NCBI RefSeq assembly: GCF_024498255.1
Contig: NZ_CP101808.1
Location: forward strand, 633,345 to 697,344
Source of the DNA: Mycoplasmopsis equigenitalium
Lineage (GTDB): Bacteria; Bacillota_I; Bacilli_A; Mycoplasmatales; Metamycoplasmataceae
Length of the DNA stretch: 64,000 nt
Reading direction: 5' to 3'
How positions within the stretch are numbered: the stretch's first letter is position 1; each line of letters opens with the position of its first letter. A program made the position numbers and the translations under genes. Below the pieces are notes generated by a model, which saw only the letters and a program-made list of their open reading frames with translations, was not told the origin of the DNA and made no database searches. Below, piece by piece: positions 30,817-43,137 of this stretch.

Positions 30817-32790
30817 TTACTTAATTTCCTTATCGCTCGCTATTGCTTGACGAATATTATTTAAGAATACTTCTAAATCTTCATTTGTTGTTACAGCGGC
30901 CGAATTGAAGTGTCCTCCACCACCTAATGCTTCAGCAATAATTTGAATATTTTTATCAACGCTACGAATTGATAATTTGTATTGTTTGTCATCGATTTTA
31001 CCAACAACAAATGATGCCTTACGGCCAAACACTTTAAGAATTTCATCAGCAGCAATACTAATTGTATCTGATGGCATCACTTGGTCTAAATACGCTAAGA
31101 AATAACCTGGTCTAACTTCTTCAAGATTATCCATAATTTTGCGAATAATAACTTCGTTTTCTTCAGTATGTTTCATATACTCGCTAGAAATAATTGTTTG
31201 CGCTCCATTCTTTTCTAAATACGACGAAGCGTCAAAAGTTTTTGAAGACGTTGCTTTTCTAAACTTATTAGTGTCGGTATAAATTCCATTGAGCAACAAC
31301 TGTGCAATTTTAACATCCATATCTTTTTCTTGAACAAGGAAACGATACATATCAGTCACAATTTCTGATGCACTTGATGCATATGGATCGATGAAAGCGT
31401 TAAGTGAATTAAGATAATTTAATGTAGTACTTACACGGTGGTGATCAATTACAAAAATGTTTTCAAAATTAACTTTTTTAAAGAAATCATCATTTTCAGT
31501 ACGTAATGGATCATTAACATCGGTCATTAAAATTACTGAATTTCGATCCATCATTTCGTGTGCTTTATTTGGTGAAATAAGGTTATCAAGTAGCGCTTCA
31601 CCTTGCATTGCCTTCAACATATTTTCAGAAGTCTTGTCATATGTTTTACCAATAATGTAAGCCTTTTTATTAAAAATATTAGTCGCAATGTATCAAAGAC
31701 CAAACGCACTACCTAGCGCATCAAGGTCAGAAATCTTATGACCATAAATAAACACATCACTCACACTTTTTTTCTCAAGCGTTTCTTTTAAACGGGTTGA
31801 AATTAATTTAACTTTTGTCCGCGAAGTATCAACAACGATTTCAGTTTGAGAACCAAAGTAAAGATTTGGTTGATTGTTTTTTACAACCGTTACTTGATTA
31901 CCTCCCCGGTTTTGAGTAAGTTGTAAGGCATGGTTTGCCATTTCTAATAACTCTGATAAATTATGGAATAATGACGCGATACCAATTGATAATGTCAGTT
32001 GAATATTTTTAAGATTTTTATCAACGTTGTATTGCAATTCTTCAAGAAATTTAAATTGGTTCTCAATCATTTTATTGAGCGAATCTTCGTAAGTAATAAT
32101 AATATATTTACCATCCGCATATTGACGATAAAGAAAGTTGAATTCCTTTGACATCGTTTCTAAAAATTTTGTTGCCGACGCTTTCATAAAGAAGATTTGC
32201 TCTTCATTAAGTAATGAACGGTAGTATTGGAAGTTGTCGATTTCTACTTCACCAATAACAATTCTTTGGTCGTAATAAAACTTAACAAGATTTGATTCCT
32301 TTGAAATATCTTTAATGATAATCATATTTTTACGCGGAATCAACATAATATCAAGCGAGTAATTATTGATTTCTTTGTAATATGTATTAGCCGTTTTTGA
32401 AAAATCTAGAAAATCAAAAAGCTCGTTAATTTTTTTACCCATACTTGTTTTTCGTAAAACATTCCGAATAAAATCTGATTCATAAATAATTCGTTTTTTA
32501 TAATCAAAAATAATGATTCCTAACCCTGCATCTGAAAGCTCGTGGTCAATATAATGATTAAGCGCATTATTTTTGTAATAGTCACGATTATACTTTTTGA
32601 TTAAAAAGATAAAACCAACTAAAACAAAAACAACATCCGTAATCAAAAAGATTCATAAAAACACAAGTACTGAACTTGTAATTGATTCTACCTTATAGGC
32701 TTCAAGGCCAACAGCCACTGCTGTTGCCATTAAGGTAACTAAAAGTACTGAAATCGAAGCCGTAAGTGTTCATAATAATCATTTCTTCAT
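30817..32790 (-). CDS. gdpP: Cyclic-di-AMP phosphodiesterase GdpP
   Basis: Degrades the second messenger c-di-AMP to pApA. The 657-residue protein starts MKKWLLWTLTASISVLLVTL with two membrane helices in the first 65 residues, then a PAS-like domain, a degenerate GGDEF domain, and a C-terminal DHH-DHHA1 module (GHKISDLDALGSAFG, MTDVNDPLR, FVIDHHRVS, ALGGGGHFNSAA). All key DHH metal ligands look present. Several TGA Trp codons interrupt standard reading. Placement before rplI-dnaB matches Bacillus and other mollicutes. Confidence 0.95.
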
Positions 32791-32861
32791 AATTAATTTA
32801 ATTATATATTCTACTAATATAAATATAATAAAAAAACTCACCATTTAGCGGTGAGTTAATT

Positions 32862-33113
32862 TTATCTTTTAATACGTTCTTCAGTGAATGGTAATAAAGC
32901 CATAAAACGAGCTCTCTTAATTGCTGTTGCTACTAATCTTTGTTTTTTGGTAGGAACACCAGTTAATTTTGCAGGTAAAATTTTACCGTGGCTGTTAACT
33001 AATTTCTTGAGTAAGTCAACATCTTTATAATCAATATATGTTTGTGAAACTTTTAATGGTGAGAAACGATTACGGGGCGCATTTTTAGCACTAGTTCTTT
33101 TTTGAAAAGCCAT
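32862..33113 (-). CDS. rpsR: 30S ribosomal protein S18
   Basis: S18 pairs with S6 on the platform of the small subunit. The 83-residue product has the conserved stretch [20 protein letters not shown] and the C-terminal [20 protein letters not shown]. It is the last gene of the leftward rpsF-ssb-rpsR operon, the standard bacterial order. Confidence 0.97.
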   Translation of the reverse strand: MAFQKRTSAKNAPRNRFSPLKVSQTYIDYKDVDLLKKLVNSHGKILPAKLTGVPTKKQRLVATAIKRARFMALLPFTEERIKR

Positions 33114-33120
33114 TTATTCC

Positions 33121-33603
33121 TTAATTCAAATCATCTGTGTCTAATTGAATATTGTCAAATTCATCACTTAATGAATCTGCGGTTAGTTCATTATAGTCAT
33201 AATCTTTTTTAAAGCTTGGGTTAGGATCAACATTAGTCGATTTAAATGATTGCGTATATTCTCTTCCTACTTTTTGAAGACGAGCTTCAATAACTGAACG
33301 AGGTTCAAGAATTTTGATATTATCAACAGTAATATCGGTTGTGTACACAGTTTGGTTATTCCCTTTAGTATAACTGCCGGTTGTAATTCAACCATCAATC
33401 GCTACAAGTGTTCCTTTTGGAACATATTTAGTAATAAAGGTTGCTGTGTTATTTCAGCACACAAGTGGTAAGTAATCAGTTTGAGGTGTAGTTGATTTTT
33501 CTCTTTCCACCGCTATTGTTACTCTTGCTACCGACATTTTATCGCTAAGTTGATTAAAGCGAGGATCATCTGTGAGACGACCAATTAAAAATACTTTATT
33601 CAT
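33121..33603 (-). CDS. ssb: Single-stranded DNA-binding protein
   Basis: OB-fold protein coating single-stranded DNA in replication and repair. The 160-residue protein starts MNKVFLIGRLTDDPRF, with VARVTIAVER, TDYLPLVCWNNTATF and GWITTGSYT of the family. The C-terminal tail is acidic and ends QLDTDDLN, so the canonical DDIPF-type partner-binding tip is modified. GGAGTCATAATG gives a good ribosome site. It lies between rpsF and rpsR. Confidence 0.95.
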
Positions 33604-33624
33604 TATGACTCCTTCTTAATTCAA

Positions 33625-34092
33625 TTATTTTTCTTGTGCTTGTTTAGTTTCTTCAACTTTTTTATCAACTGTTTTTTGAACAGCTTTTTGTATGCGTTCT
33701 AATTTTTCGTTTCTTTCAGCACGTCTTTGTGCCATTTTAGCTTCAAAAGCATCACGTCTTTCTTGTTCGCGAGCTTCAGCTCATTTTTCATATTTTGACT
33801 TAGGTTTTTTGGTCAAACCTTTTTCATTGTCAAGATTGATTACAAGATATCTTCAAATAGTTTTTAAGATATTTGCTTTACGACGAAATTCTTTAACTTC
33901 ATCACCAGATGCACTAACATGAACTAGAATGTATTGCGCAGTTGTTGATTTGTTGATTTCATATGCCAATTCAGTAATTGGTAATTTTTCAACTTTTTCA
34001 GCAGGCTTTGCAAATACTTCTTTAATTAACGATGACACAACCATTTGATCTTGTTTTGGGTCAAGCATTAATAAAATTTCATATTTAGCCAT
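33625..34092 (-). CDS. rpsF: 30S ribosomal protein S6
   Basis: The 155-residue protein starts MAKYEILLMLDPKQDQ, the conserved S6 N-terminus, with INKSTTAQYILVHV and ANILKTIWRYLVINLDNEKG following. A Lys/Glu/Arg-rich extension of about 55 residues follows the core (about 100 residues in E. coli); such charged tails are common in mycoplasmas. The ATG at 34092 was chosen over an upstream in-frame ATG because AAAGGAGA precedes it. First gene of rpsF-ssb-rpsR. Confidence 0.95.
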
Positions 34093-34353
34093 TTGTCTCC
34101 TTTTGGTCTCTGGGCATACTTGCCAAGGAATATACTTCAACTTAACAATATCAAAATATATTCTTCATTATTATATATATAAAATATATTATTTACTTAA
34201 TTTTTTAAAGTTTAGTTTTAGTTACACAATATGAAACAATTTTAATAGTGTGTAAGAAGGGCGGATTTAATAATATATTATTAAAATTTTTTGCCTCTGA
34301 AAAACCATAAAAATTTTTTGCTTATTTTGCTAATTTCGTAATATATTTAATGC
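34093..34353. other. Divergent rpsF/topA control region
   Basis: A 261-base spacer between divergent operons. It holds a perfect 20-base palindrome (34266-34285) and two direct copies of AAAATTTTTTGC (34283 and 34310). The part next to rpsF could fold as a leader hairpin (GGC/GCC), perhaps for S6/S18 autoregulation; this is not shown by the sequence. Confidence 0.5.
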
Positions 34354-36213
34354 ATGGAAAATAATAAAACTCTTGTGATTGTCGAGTCACCGAACAAAAT
34401 TAAAGCAATTGAAAAATATCTTAAAAATCATGGCGTTAACTGCGAAGTTGAAGCAACTGTTGGTCATATCGCTATTTTGCCAACTACGGGTAAAGATCGA
34501 TTGGGAATTGATTTAGAAAATTGAGTTCCTTTATATAAAATCGACCCTGCTAAACGCAAGGTTGTTGCTAATTTAAGAGCAAAAGCGAAACAAGCAAACA
34601 CTGTTGTAATCGCGACCGACCACGACCGTGAAGGTGAAGCAATTGCTGATAATCTTGTCGAATATTTAAAAATTGAGGATAAGTACGTTAGAATTGTCTT
34701 CAATGAAATTACCGAGCAAGCAATCATCGAGGCTTATAAAAACCCGGGCAAAATTGATGAACAACTTGTTAATGCTCAAAAAACAAGAAGAATGCTTGAT
34801 CGTATTTTAGGATTTAAATTATCCACACTAATGCGGCGTAATATTAAAAATAGCACCGTTAACCCAAGTGCGGGTCGCGTACAATCAATTGCTCTTAAAT
34901 TAATCGTTGATCGTGAAAATGAAATCAAAGCGTTTATTCCAGTTGTTTACTTTAATATTGTTGCCAACTTTAAAGATGGCAACAGTGCTAAATACTTTGA
35001 CCCAAATTCAAAACAAGAAAGTAAAGACTGAATTATGGGTAATGATTTAGAAAAAATCCTTAATGATTTACATGGTCCATTAAAAGTTATTAATACCGAA
35101 ACGAAAGTAAAATCAGATGATCGTATCGTACCACTTAAACAAGCGACCCTTTACAAGAAAATGTCTTACTCATCAGGGGTGGTACAATCATCAGCACAAC
35201 GTCTTTATGAAGGATACAATGATGATGGTGGTTTAATTTCGTACCCTAGAACAGACTCGACAAGATACAGCGCGACATTTATCCAAAGTGCTCGTAATTA
35301 CATCACTAAAAAATATGGTGAAGACTACCTTCTAGATGAAATTAAAGGGGCAAAAGCTGGTGACCAAGACGCTCACGAAGCAATACGTCCAACTAATTTA
35401 AATTTAACACCGCAATTAGCAAAAGAAAAATACAATCTTTCGACACAAGACTACAATGTTTACAACTTCATATACAAAACAACAATGCAATCATTAATGA
35501 AGCCTTCAAAACGCGAAATTACTAGCTACACTTATGAAAATAATGGTCACTTATTCAGAAACAATTCATCAAAAATTGTTTTCGACGGTTACTTAGTAAT
35601 TGAAGAAGAAAAAGAAACAAAAAGCAAAGAATTTCAGTATAAACTCAACGATTTTGTTGAAGTTAAAAAATATGTTGATTCTAAACACGAGACCAAACCT
35701 CCTGCTCGTTATACTGAAGGATCTTTAATTAGTATGCTTGATGAAATCAAAGTTGGTCGGCCAAGTACATTCGCCTCAACAATTAAAATTGTTAAAGATC
35801 GTGAGTACGCAATCAAAGAGGGTTCATCACTTGTTCCAACCGAATTTGGTATTACTGTTTTAGAACAATTAATTAAGCATTTCCCAAAAATGATTAATGA
35901 AACATATACCGCTTATGTTGAAGAAGAGTTAGATAGAATCGCTCTCGAAAACAAACCAGTTCAAGTCGTAATGGATGACTTTAACGATGAATTTAATGAT
36001 GCTTTAGAAAATGCGACAAAAACAATTCAACCAACTTTTTTAATACCTAAAATTTTAGATGAAAAATGTCCCGAAGATGGTGGAGAACTAATCGAAAGAA
36101 AAAGCCGTTTTGGGAAAAAATTTATTGGTTGCAATAACTTTCCTGCTTGCAAATATACAAAATCTGTAGGTAACGGAAAATTCTACAAGCGAAAATTTAA
36201 AACTATCGAATAA
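34354..36213 (+). CDS. topA: DNA topoisomerase I
   Basis: Relaxes negative supercoils by single-strand passage. The 619-residue type IA enzyme has the TOPRIM domain (LVIVESPNKIKAIEKYLK, and ATDHDREGEAIADNL) and the active-site Tyr in LISYPRTDSTR near residue 295. GRPSTFASTI follows, and one C-terminal zinc-ribbon repeat has four Cys in KCPEDGGELIERKS to CNNFPACKYT. E. coli TopA carries several more C-terminal repeats. TGA Trp codons occur at two sites. A strong terminator follows. Confidence 0.97.
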
Positions 36214-36235
36214 ACGCAGATGTCTGCGTTTTTTT
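36213..36235 (+). terminator. Terminator of topA
   Basis: AACGCAGA and TCTGCGTT form a perfect eight-base stem around TG, followed by seven T. Confidence 0.9.
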
Positions 36236-36250
36236 GTTTGTTTTACAAAT

Positions 36251-36276
36251 GTAGCAGTTTAGCAGCCGAGTGCTAA
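36251..36276 (+). promoter_or_regulatory. CIRCE-like operator upstream of hrcA
   Basis: GTAGCAGTT, eight bases, then a perfect right arm GAGTGCTAA. The left arm matches the consensus TTAGCACTC at six of nine positions. It abuts the -10 TATAAT at 36283-36288, which itself ends six bases before the hrcA ATG, so HrcA binding would block its own promoter. Confidence 0.75.
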
Positions 36277-36294
36277 ATATGATATAATACAACT

Positions 36295-37314
36295 ATGTCA
36301 GACAAAATTGAAAAAAACATATTAGATGAAAAAATACAGTCTTATTTAAAACTAATTGTTGAAATGTACATATCAACGGGTGAACCAGTTTCCAGTGGTA
36401 ACTTGCTTGAACAATATAATCTAGATGTTTCAAGTGCGACAATTCGAAACGCAATGGCAAAACTCGAAAGTATGGATTTTCTTGTTAAGGAACATATTTC
36501 AAGCGGAAGAATCCCAACCGTAAAAGGGTTCGAATACTATGGTAGATATCTAAGTGAAGATAACGATACTAATGTCCAAAGCAAAATTGAAGACATTTTT
36601 GCCAAGCGAAGATTATCAATTGATCAAACACTTGATGAAGCGCTTAAAAAAATTAGTGAAGCATATCACTTAACAATTGTTACTTCAAAAGATAACTCTT
36701 CGGAATTGCTAAAATCGATTCAATTGATTCCTATCTCTGAACGACAAGGAACAATAATTATTGTTAGCTCATTTGGTAATGTGTGGTCAAAATTAATCGA
36801 TATTACTAGCAACCAAAACATTGATGATGTCAAAATTGCTATTAGATTATTTAAAGAAAGACTTGTTGATACACCACTTATTGAGTTAGCGGAAAGATCA
36901 AAACAATTAGCGCCAATCTTTAGCAAAATTGTAAAAAACTACGAAACACTACTTAAAAATTTTGTTGAAAATGTTTTCCAATTTGCTCAAAGAAATATCA
37001 ACACAGTTTATAACAAGAGTAACATCATTTTATCAAGAGACATTTCCAGAGAAGACCTTAATAATTTAATTGAAACAATCGAAAATAACTCGATTTGAAA
37101 AACAATAGAAAATAAAACTGAAGACGATAAGAATATTAAAATTGAAATTCGTGGGGACAGCACTCTAATCTCTAGAAGACTAGAAAACGATTCACAAATT
37201 AAAGAAATTAGTGTTGTGGGATCAAAACGTATTGATTACAACGCGGCAAAAACTACCCTCAATACTATTGGTTCAATTCTTGAATCAGAAAATAAAAATA
37301 AAGGAGAAAAATAA
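36295..37314 (+). CDS. hrcA: Heat-inducible transcription repressor HrcA
   Basis: Binds CIRCE operators and represses chaperone genes until GroEL or DnaK titration or heat relieves it. The 339-residue protein has the N-terminal winged helix (YISTGEPVSSGNLLEQYNLD, SSATIRNAMAKLE), the SGRIPTVKGFEYYG segment, and a C-terminal dimerisation domain (FGNVWSKLIDIT). One TGA Trp lies near residue 269. The stop overlaps the grpE ATG (TAATG). It is autoregulated through the operator at 36251. Confidence 0.96.
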
Positions 37315-40300
37315 TGATTAAAAAAACGATTGCTACACCAGAAAAAGACATTACAAAAGAAACAACACTTAAGCAAGAGGCAGAACTTAAAAAATCTCCT
37401 AGTTCAATTACTGGACCAGTAAAAGCAAAAGTTCAAATTGTTAAAAAAGACGATACATTAGAAAAAGAATTAAAAGAAATAATTAAGACTAAAAACCAAG
37501 AAATTAACGAATTAAAAACTAGCCTACGTAAGTCACAAAACAGTGAACAAAAATTACAAAAAGATCTACAAAGATCAACAGAAAACATTGAAAATGTTAA
37601 TCTTTTACTTTCTAAATTTAAAGGCGAAAATAGCGAATTAATTAAAAAAGATAAAGAAACTAAAAAAGAATTTGAAAAACAAACAAAAGACATTAAAACA
37701 CAACATAAAAAAGAAATAGATTCATTACGGAAAGAAAACGTTGATTTACTCAAAAAAAATCAAAGTCTTGATTCGCAATGAATGAATGAGCGGAAAGATT
37801 TAGTTGAAAAAACCACGAAGAAAATTGCCGACTTAGAGCAACGCAACTTTGAATTAACAAATAAAAATAAAGAACTAACAAAAAACTACGATAAAGAAAT
37901 TAAAACTCTTAGCGATAATAGCAAAAAAGAAATCACAGCTCTTAAAAAAGATATTCAAACTTTAGAAAAAACTAATCAAAAAGTTACTAAAGAACTTGAT
38001 AATGAGCGTACCGCTAAGATAAATAAAATCGATGCAAAAGTCGCTGCGTTAGAAAAAGAAAAACACACTATTGAAGTTCGTGCCGAAAACGAAAAACAAG
38101 AATACGAAAAGACAATTAGAGAGTTAACCAAAAAAACAGACAAAGAAATCACCACTTTAAAAGAAAATAAAAACAACCTGGAAAAATCAGTCCTAAAACT
38201 CGAACAAGATGCTAAAAAATTCAAAAATTTAGCACAAGTTAACGAGGAAAAATATTTAAAAGAAAAGAAAACCGCTGGTGCATTAAGTGTTGAACGCGTT
38301 GCATTCAATGTTAAAGAAATTGAAAGCAAACAAAAACTTGATGAGTCAGAAAGCCGTAACGAAGAATTGACCAATCAGTTGAAATCTCTTACCCAAGAAC
38401 TAAACTCTACCAAAACAAGAAGTGTTGCCACCGAAAAAGAACTAGAACATATCAAAGAAGAAAATATAGCCCTTAATAAAGACTTACGAAAAGTTGAAGA
38501 CGAGTTAAGTCTTTCTATCTCGGAAAATAACGCATTAAAAGAATCGCATAAAACGACACTTAATATTGAAAAACAATTTAGTGGCGATTCAAACACACAG
38601 ATGTTAAAAAATCAACTTAAAACATCACTAATTGAAACCCAAAACTTAAAAAGAAATCAAGAACTTATCAAACGAAAATTTGATCAAGCAGAAAATGAAA
38701 ATTCAAATTTGAAAACAATAAACAATAATTTACAAAACCAACTTAACATTTTAAAAAACAAACACGAAGTACTTATTAATAAAAGTCAAGAAATACGCGA
38801 TAGCGCAAACCGTGAATTAGAACAAGTAAAACAAAAACACAGCCAAGAAGTGGCGCGTCTTAATCAAAGTATTAGAAATTACGAAACTGAAGCAGCAGAA
38901 AATAGTCGTTTACTCGAAGAAGCAGAACTGCGAATTGAAGCACTTGGTGATGAAATAAACGACTTAGTCGTTGATAAAACAAGTTTAGAAAAAATTAACA
39001 AAGATTTAAATCTACAATTTGAAAATCTAAAAATCTCGTCCCACAACGAACTTACAAACCAAGCAAATATTTTGAACCAAAAAATTAGTGACCTTTTACA
39101 AACTCAAGCAAAATTAGATGAGGCATTACGAATTTCCCAAGTCCAATTTGAACAAGAAGCCTTTCAACACAACACATTAAAACAAGAAGCAAAAGAACTA
39201 ATTGCCAACATCCAAAAACTTGAATTAGAACGTGAGAAACTAATTAAATACATTGAAAATGATTTAGAAAAACAAATCGAATCATTAAATGAAAAGAATG
39301 ATAAATTAAGTTTTGAAAACACAAATATGAAACGTGAAATCGATGACTTAAAAGCGAAACTATTCGATCATATTTCTATAATTAACAAACTTAAAACTCA
39401 CAACGAAGAGTTATTAAGAATTGAACTAAACTTAAAAGAAGAAAGTAACAAAATTAAAGACGAACTTAATATTTCGTTAGATAAAATTCGTCAATTCAAA
39501 CAACAAAATACTGAATTGTTCGAGTCAAATCAAAAGTTAATTACCAATTCGAAACAAGTTGAAATGGAACGTGAAAATTACAAAAAACAAGTTGAATTTG
39601 AAAGAACGGAAATCGCTAAATTTCAAGAAAAACTCAACGATTCATACTCAAAAATTGACAATTACGACAACGAAAATAAAGAGCTTAAGGTTCAACTTTC
39701 TTCTTTACAAAACAAAGTTAATGAAGACAATGTATTAATTAGTGATTTACAAGAACAAAACGAAGAACTTTTCTCAGCAAATGACGCATTCGAAACCCAA
39801 AACAAAGCATTTAAAGCTAGTTTGAATGCTAATGAAAAATTAATTTCCGACCTACAAGTAAAATTAAATGAAGCGGAAACAAAAGCAAAAAACGCTGCTC
39901 CCGACGAGAAAACCGATTCACTTATTAATGACCTTAAATTACAAATTGATACACTTAACAAACAACTAAGCGAAAAGGATCGACAAATTGTTGAAAAAGC
40001 CAAAGAATTGTCAGAAAAGAATTCGGAAGAATTCAAGAAAATTCGCCAAACCCAAGATGAGCTACTTGCTACTGAATTAGCAAATGTTAAAAAGTTTGGT
40101 AACCAATCATTCTTTGAAAAAATGCTACCTTTATTCATTAACTTCAACCTTGCACTTAAAGCGGGACTTGAACACGAAAACAATATCGTAAAAAGTTTTG
40201 CTAAAGGATTTGACATGGTTAAAAATCAAATGATTGATGGTTTTAGACACGGAGGCGTTAACGAAATCAAAATTGAAATCGGTAGCGAATTCGACCCCGA

Positions 40301-40430
40301 AACATCAATTGTTGTAGAAACTGAACCTGGCAAAAAAGATAACCTTATTACTAAAGTTATTAGTCCTGGTTATAGATTACACGATCGTGTTATTATTCCT
40401 GTTAAAGTTGCTATATCTAAAAAAGGATAA
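37314..40430 (+). CDS. grpE: Giant GrpE: long coiled coil with C-terminal nucleotide-exchange head
   Basis: GrpE releases ADP from DnaK. This protein has 1038 residues against roughly 200 in typical GrpE. Only the last 140 or so match: KMLPLFINFNLALKAGLEHE, MIDGFRHGGVNEI, GSEFDPETS, and GYRLHDRVIIPVKVA. Residues 1-900 are almost continuous coiled coil, rich in Lys, Glu, Asn and Leu, without membrane segments. It sits exactly where grpE belongs, between hrcA and dnaK, and no other grpE is seen. The one internal TGA near residue 156 is Trp; there is no frameshift. The extension could be a fused cytoskeletal-type rod, but no partner is recognisable. Confidence 0.9.
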
Positions 40431-40436
40431 AAAAAA

Positions 40437-40471
40437 TAAAGCGCACACATCATATGCGCTTTTATTTTTTT
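40437..40471 (+). terminator. Terminator between grpE and dnaK
   Basis: TAAAGCGCA and TGCGCTTTTA pair around a nine-base loop and are followed by T-rich sequence. It separates hrcA-grpE from dnaK, which has its own CIRCE and promoter. Confidence 0.8.
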
Positions 40472-40495
40472 ATTATTGAACCTTTTAAAAGAAAA

Positions 40496-40522
40496 TTAGC
40501 AATTAATATACGGGACTGCTAA
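40496..40522 (+). promoter_or_regulatory. CIRCE operator of dnaK
   Basis: TTAGCAATT, nine bases, GACTGCTAA: two half-sites with seven and eight of nine matches to TTAGCACTC-N9-GAGTGCTAA. A TATAAT at 40530-40535 follows, so HrcA would overlap the promoter. Confidence 0.85.
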
Positions 40523-40543
40523 AATATGTTATAATAATCTTGA

Positions 40544-42385
<1,842 letters not shown>

Positions 42386-42403
42386 TTCCTAATTTAATAA
42401 ATA

Positions 42404-42432
42404 AAAACTAACCACGTGGTTAGTTTTTTTTA
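42404..42432 (+). terminator. Terminator of dnaK
   Basis: AAAACTAACCAC and its exact complement GTGGTTAGTTTT meet with no separate loop around CACGTG, followed by a T-run. Confidence 0.85.
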
Positions 42433-42437
42433 GTTAA

Positions 42438-43067
42438 TTAAAATTTAATGTTAATATCTGCTTTTTGTTCTGGTGAAGCAGCAAATACTGAAATTGAACT
42501 TAGGCTCATTGCACTAGCAGCAACGTTTGTTGGTCATGTAAATAACATTTGGTTGTAGCTGTTTACTTCTGAGTTGTAAAATCTTCTTGTTGCAGCAATT
42601 TGGTTTTCACTGTTGGTGATTTCGTCCATTAAACCGGCAAAGTGTCTGTCAGCTTTAAGGTCTGGGAAGTTTTCACTAACAGCGAATAAACGACCAAACA
42701 CACTGTTTGCTAATTCAGTAGCTTCCTCACGATTATTAACTACTTGCATATTACGCATTTTTGTAACTTCTGCTAATGTTTCTTTTTCGTGTTTTGCGTA
42801 TCCTTTAGTTGTTTCAAATAGTTTAACTAGAACATCTCTTCTACGAACAAGTTGCGTATCAATTTGACCACTTAATTCGTTAATTTTTGTTTGTTTACGC
42901 ATTAAATCGTTACGATTTTTAATGTGAATAATTAATGGAATAATCAAAATGAATAGAATGTATCAAAAGATTTTTCCAACAGCGCTTGATTGTGCTGGTT
43001 TGCTTTCAGTATCAACAACAATTTTGTTTGCTTTTTCTTCTGGGTTTTTGTTGTATAAATTAGCCAT
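42438..43067 (-). CDS. lemA: LemA family membrane protein
   Basis: A 209-residue protein with an N-terminal cytoplasmic tail, one membrane helix (about residues 35-50, WYILFILIIPLIIHI) and a helical bundle typical of LemA: LMRKQTKINELSGQIDTQLV, LVKLFETTKGYAKHEKETL, ENFPDLKADRHFAGLMDEIT, ENQIAATRRFYNSEVNSYN. Function in bacteria is poorly known. The start ATG at 43067 follows GGAGAAACC. It is convergent with dnaK and downstream of tig. Confidence 0.93.
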
Positions 43068-43137
43068 GGTTTCTCCTTTATAGTTCAAAATAATTTTATC
43101 AATTTTTAAATTAATATTATTTTTTCTCTTAGTTTTA

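Noticed and set aside
34093-34140. In-frame upstream ATG for rpsF
   Set aside because: Would add 16 residues before the conserved S6 start MAKYEILLML; the ATG at 34092 has a clear AAAGGAGA site.
34093-34140. A defined S6:S18 ribosomal leader RNA
   Set aside because: A small GGC/GCC hairpin is present before rpsF, but I cannot match the conserved leader motif with confidence by eye.
37400-40250. Long antisense open frames inside grpE
   Set aside because: They are Ser/Phe/Leu-rich mirror images of the Lys/Glu coiled-coil codons, without starts, sites or homology.
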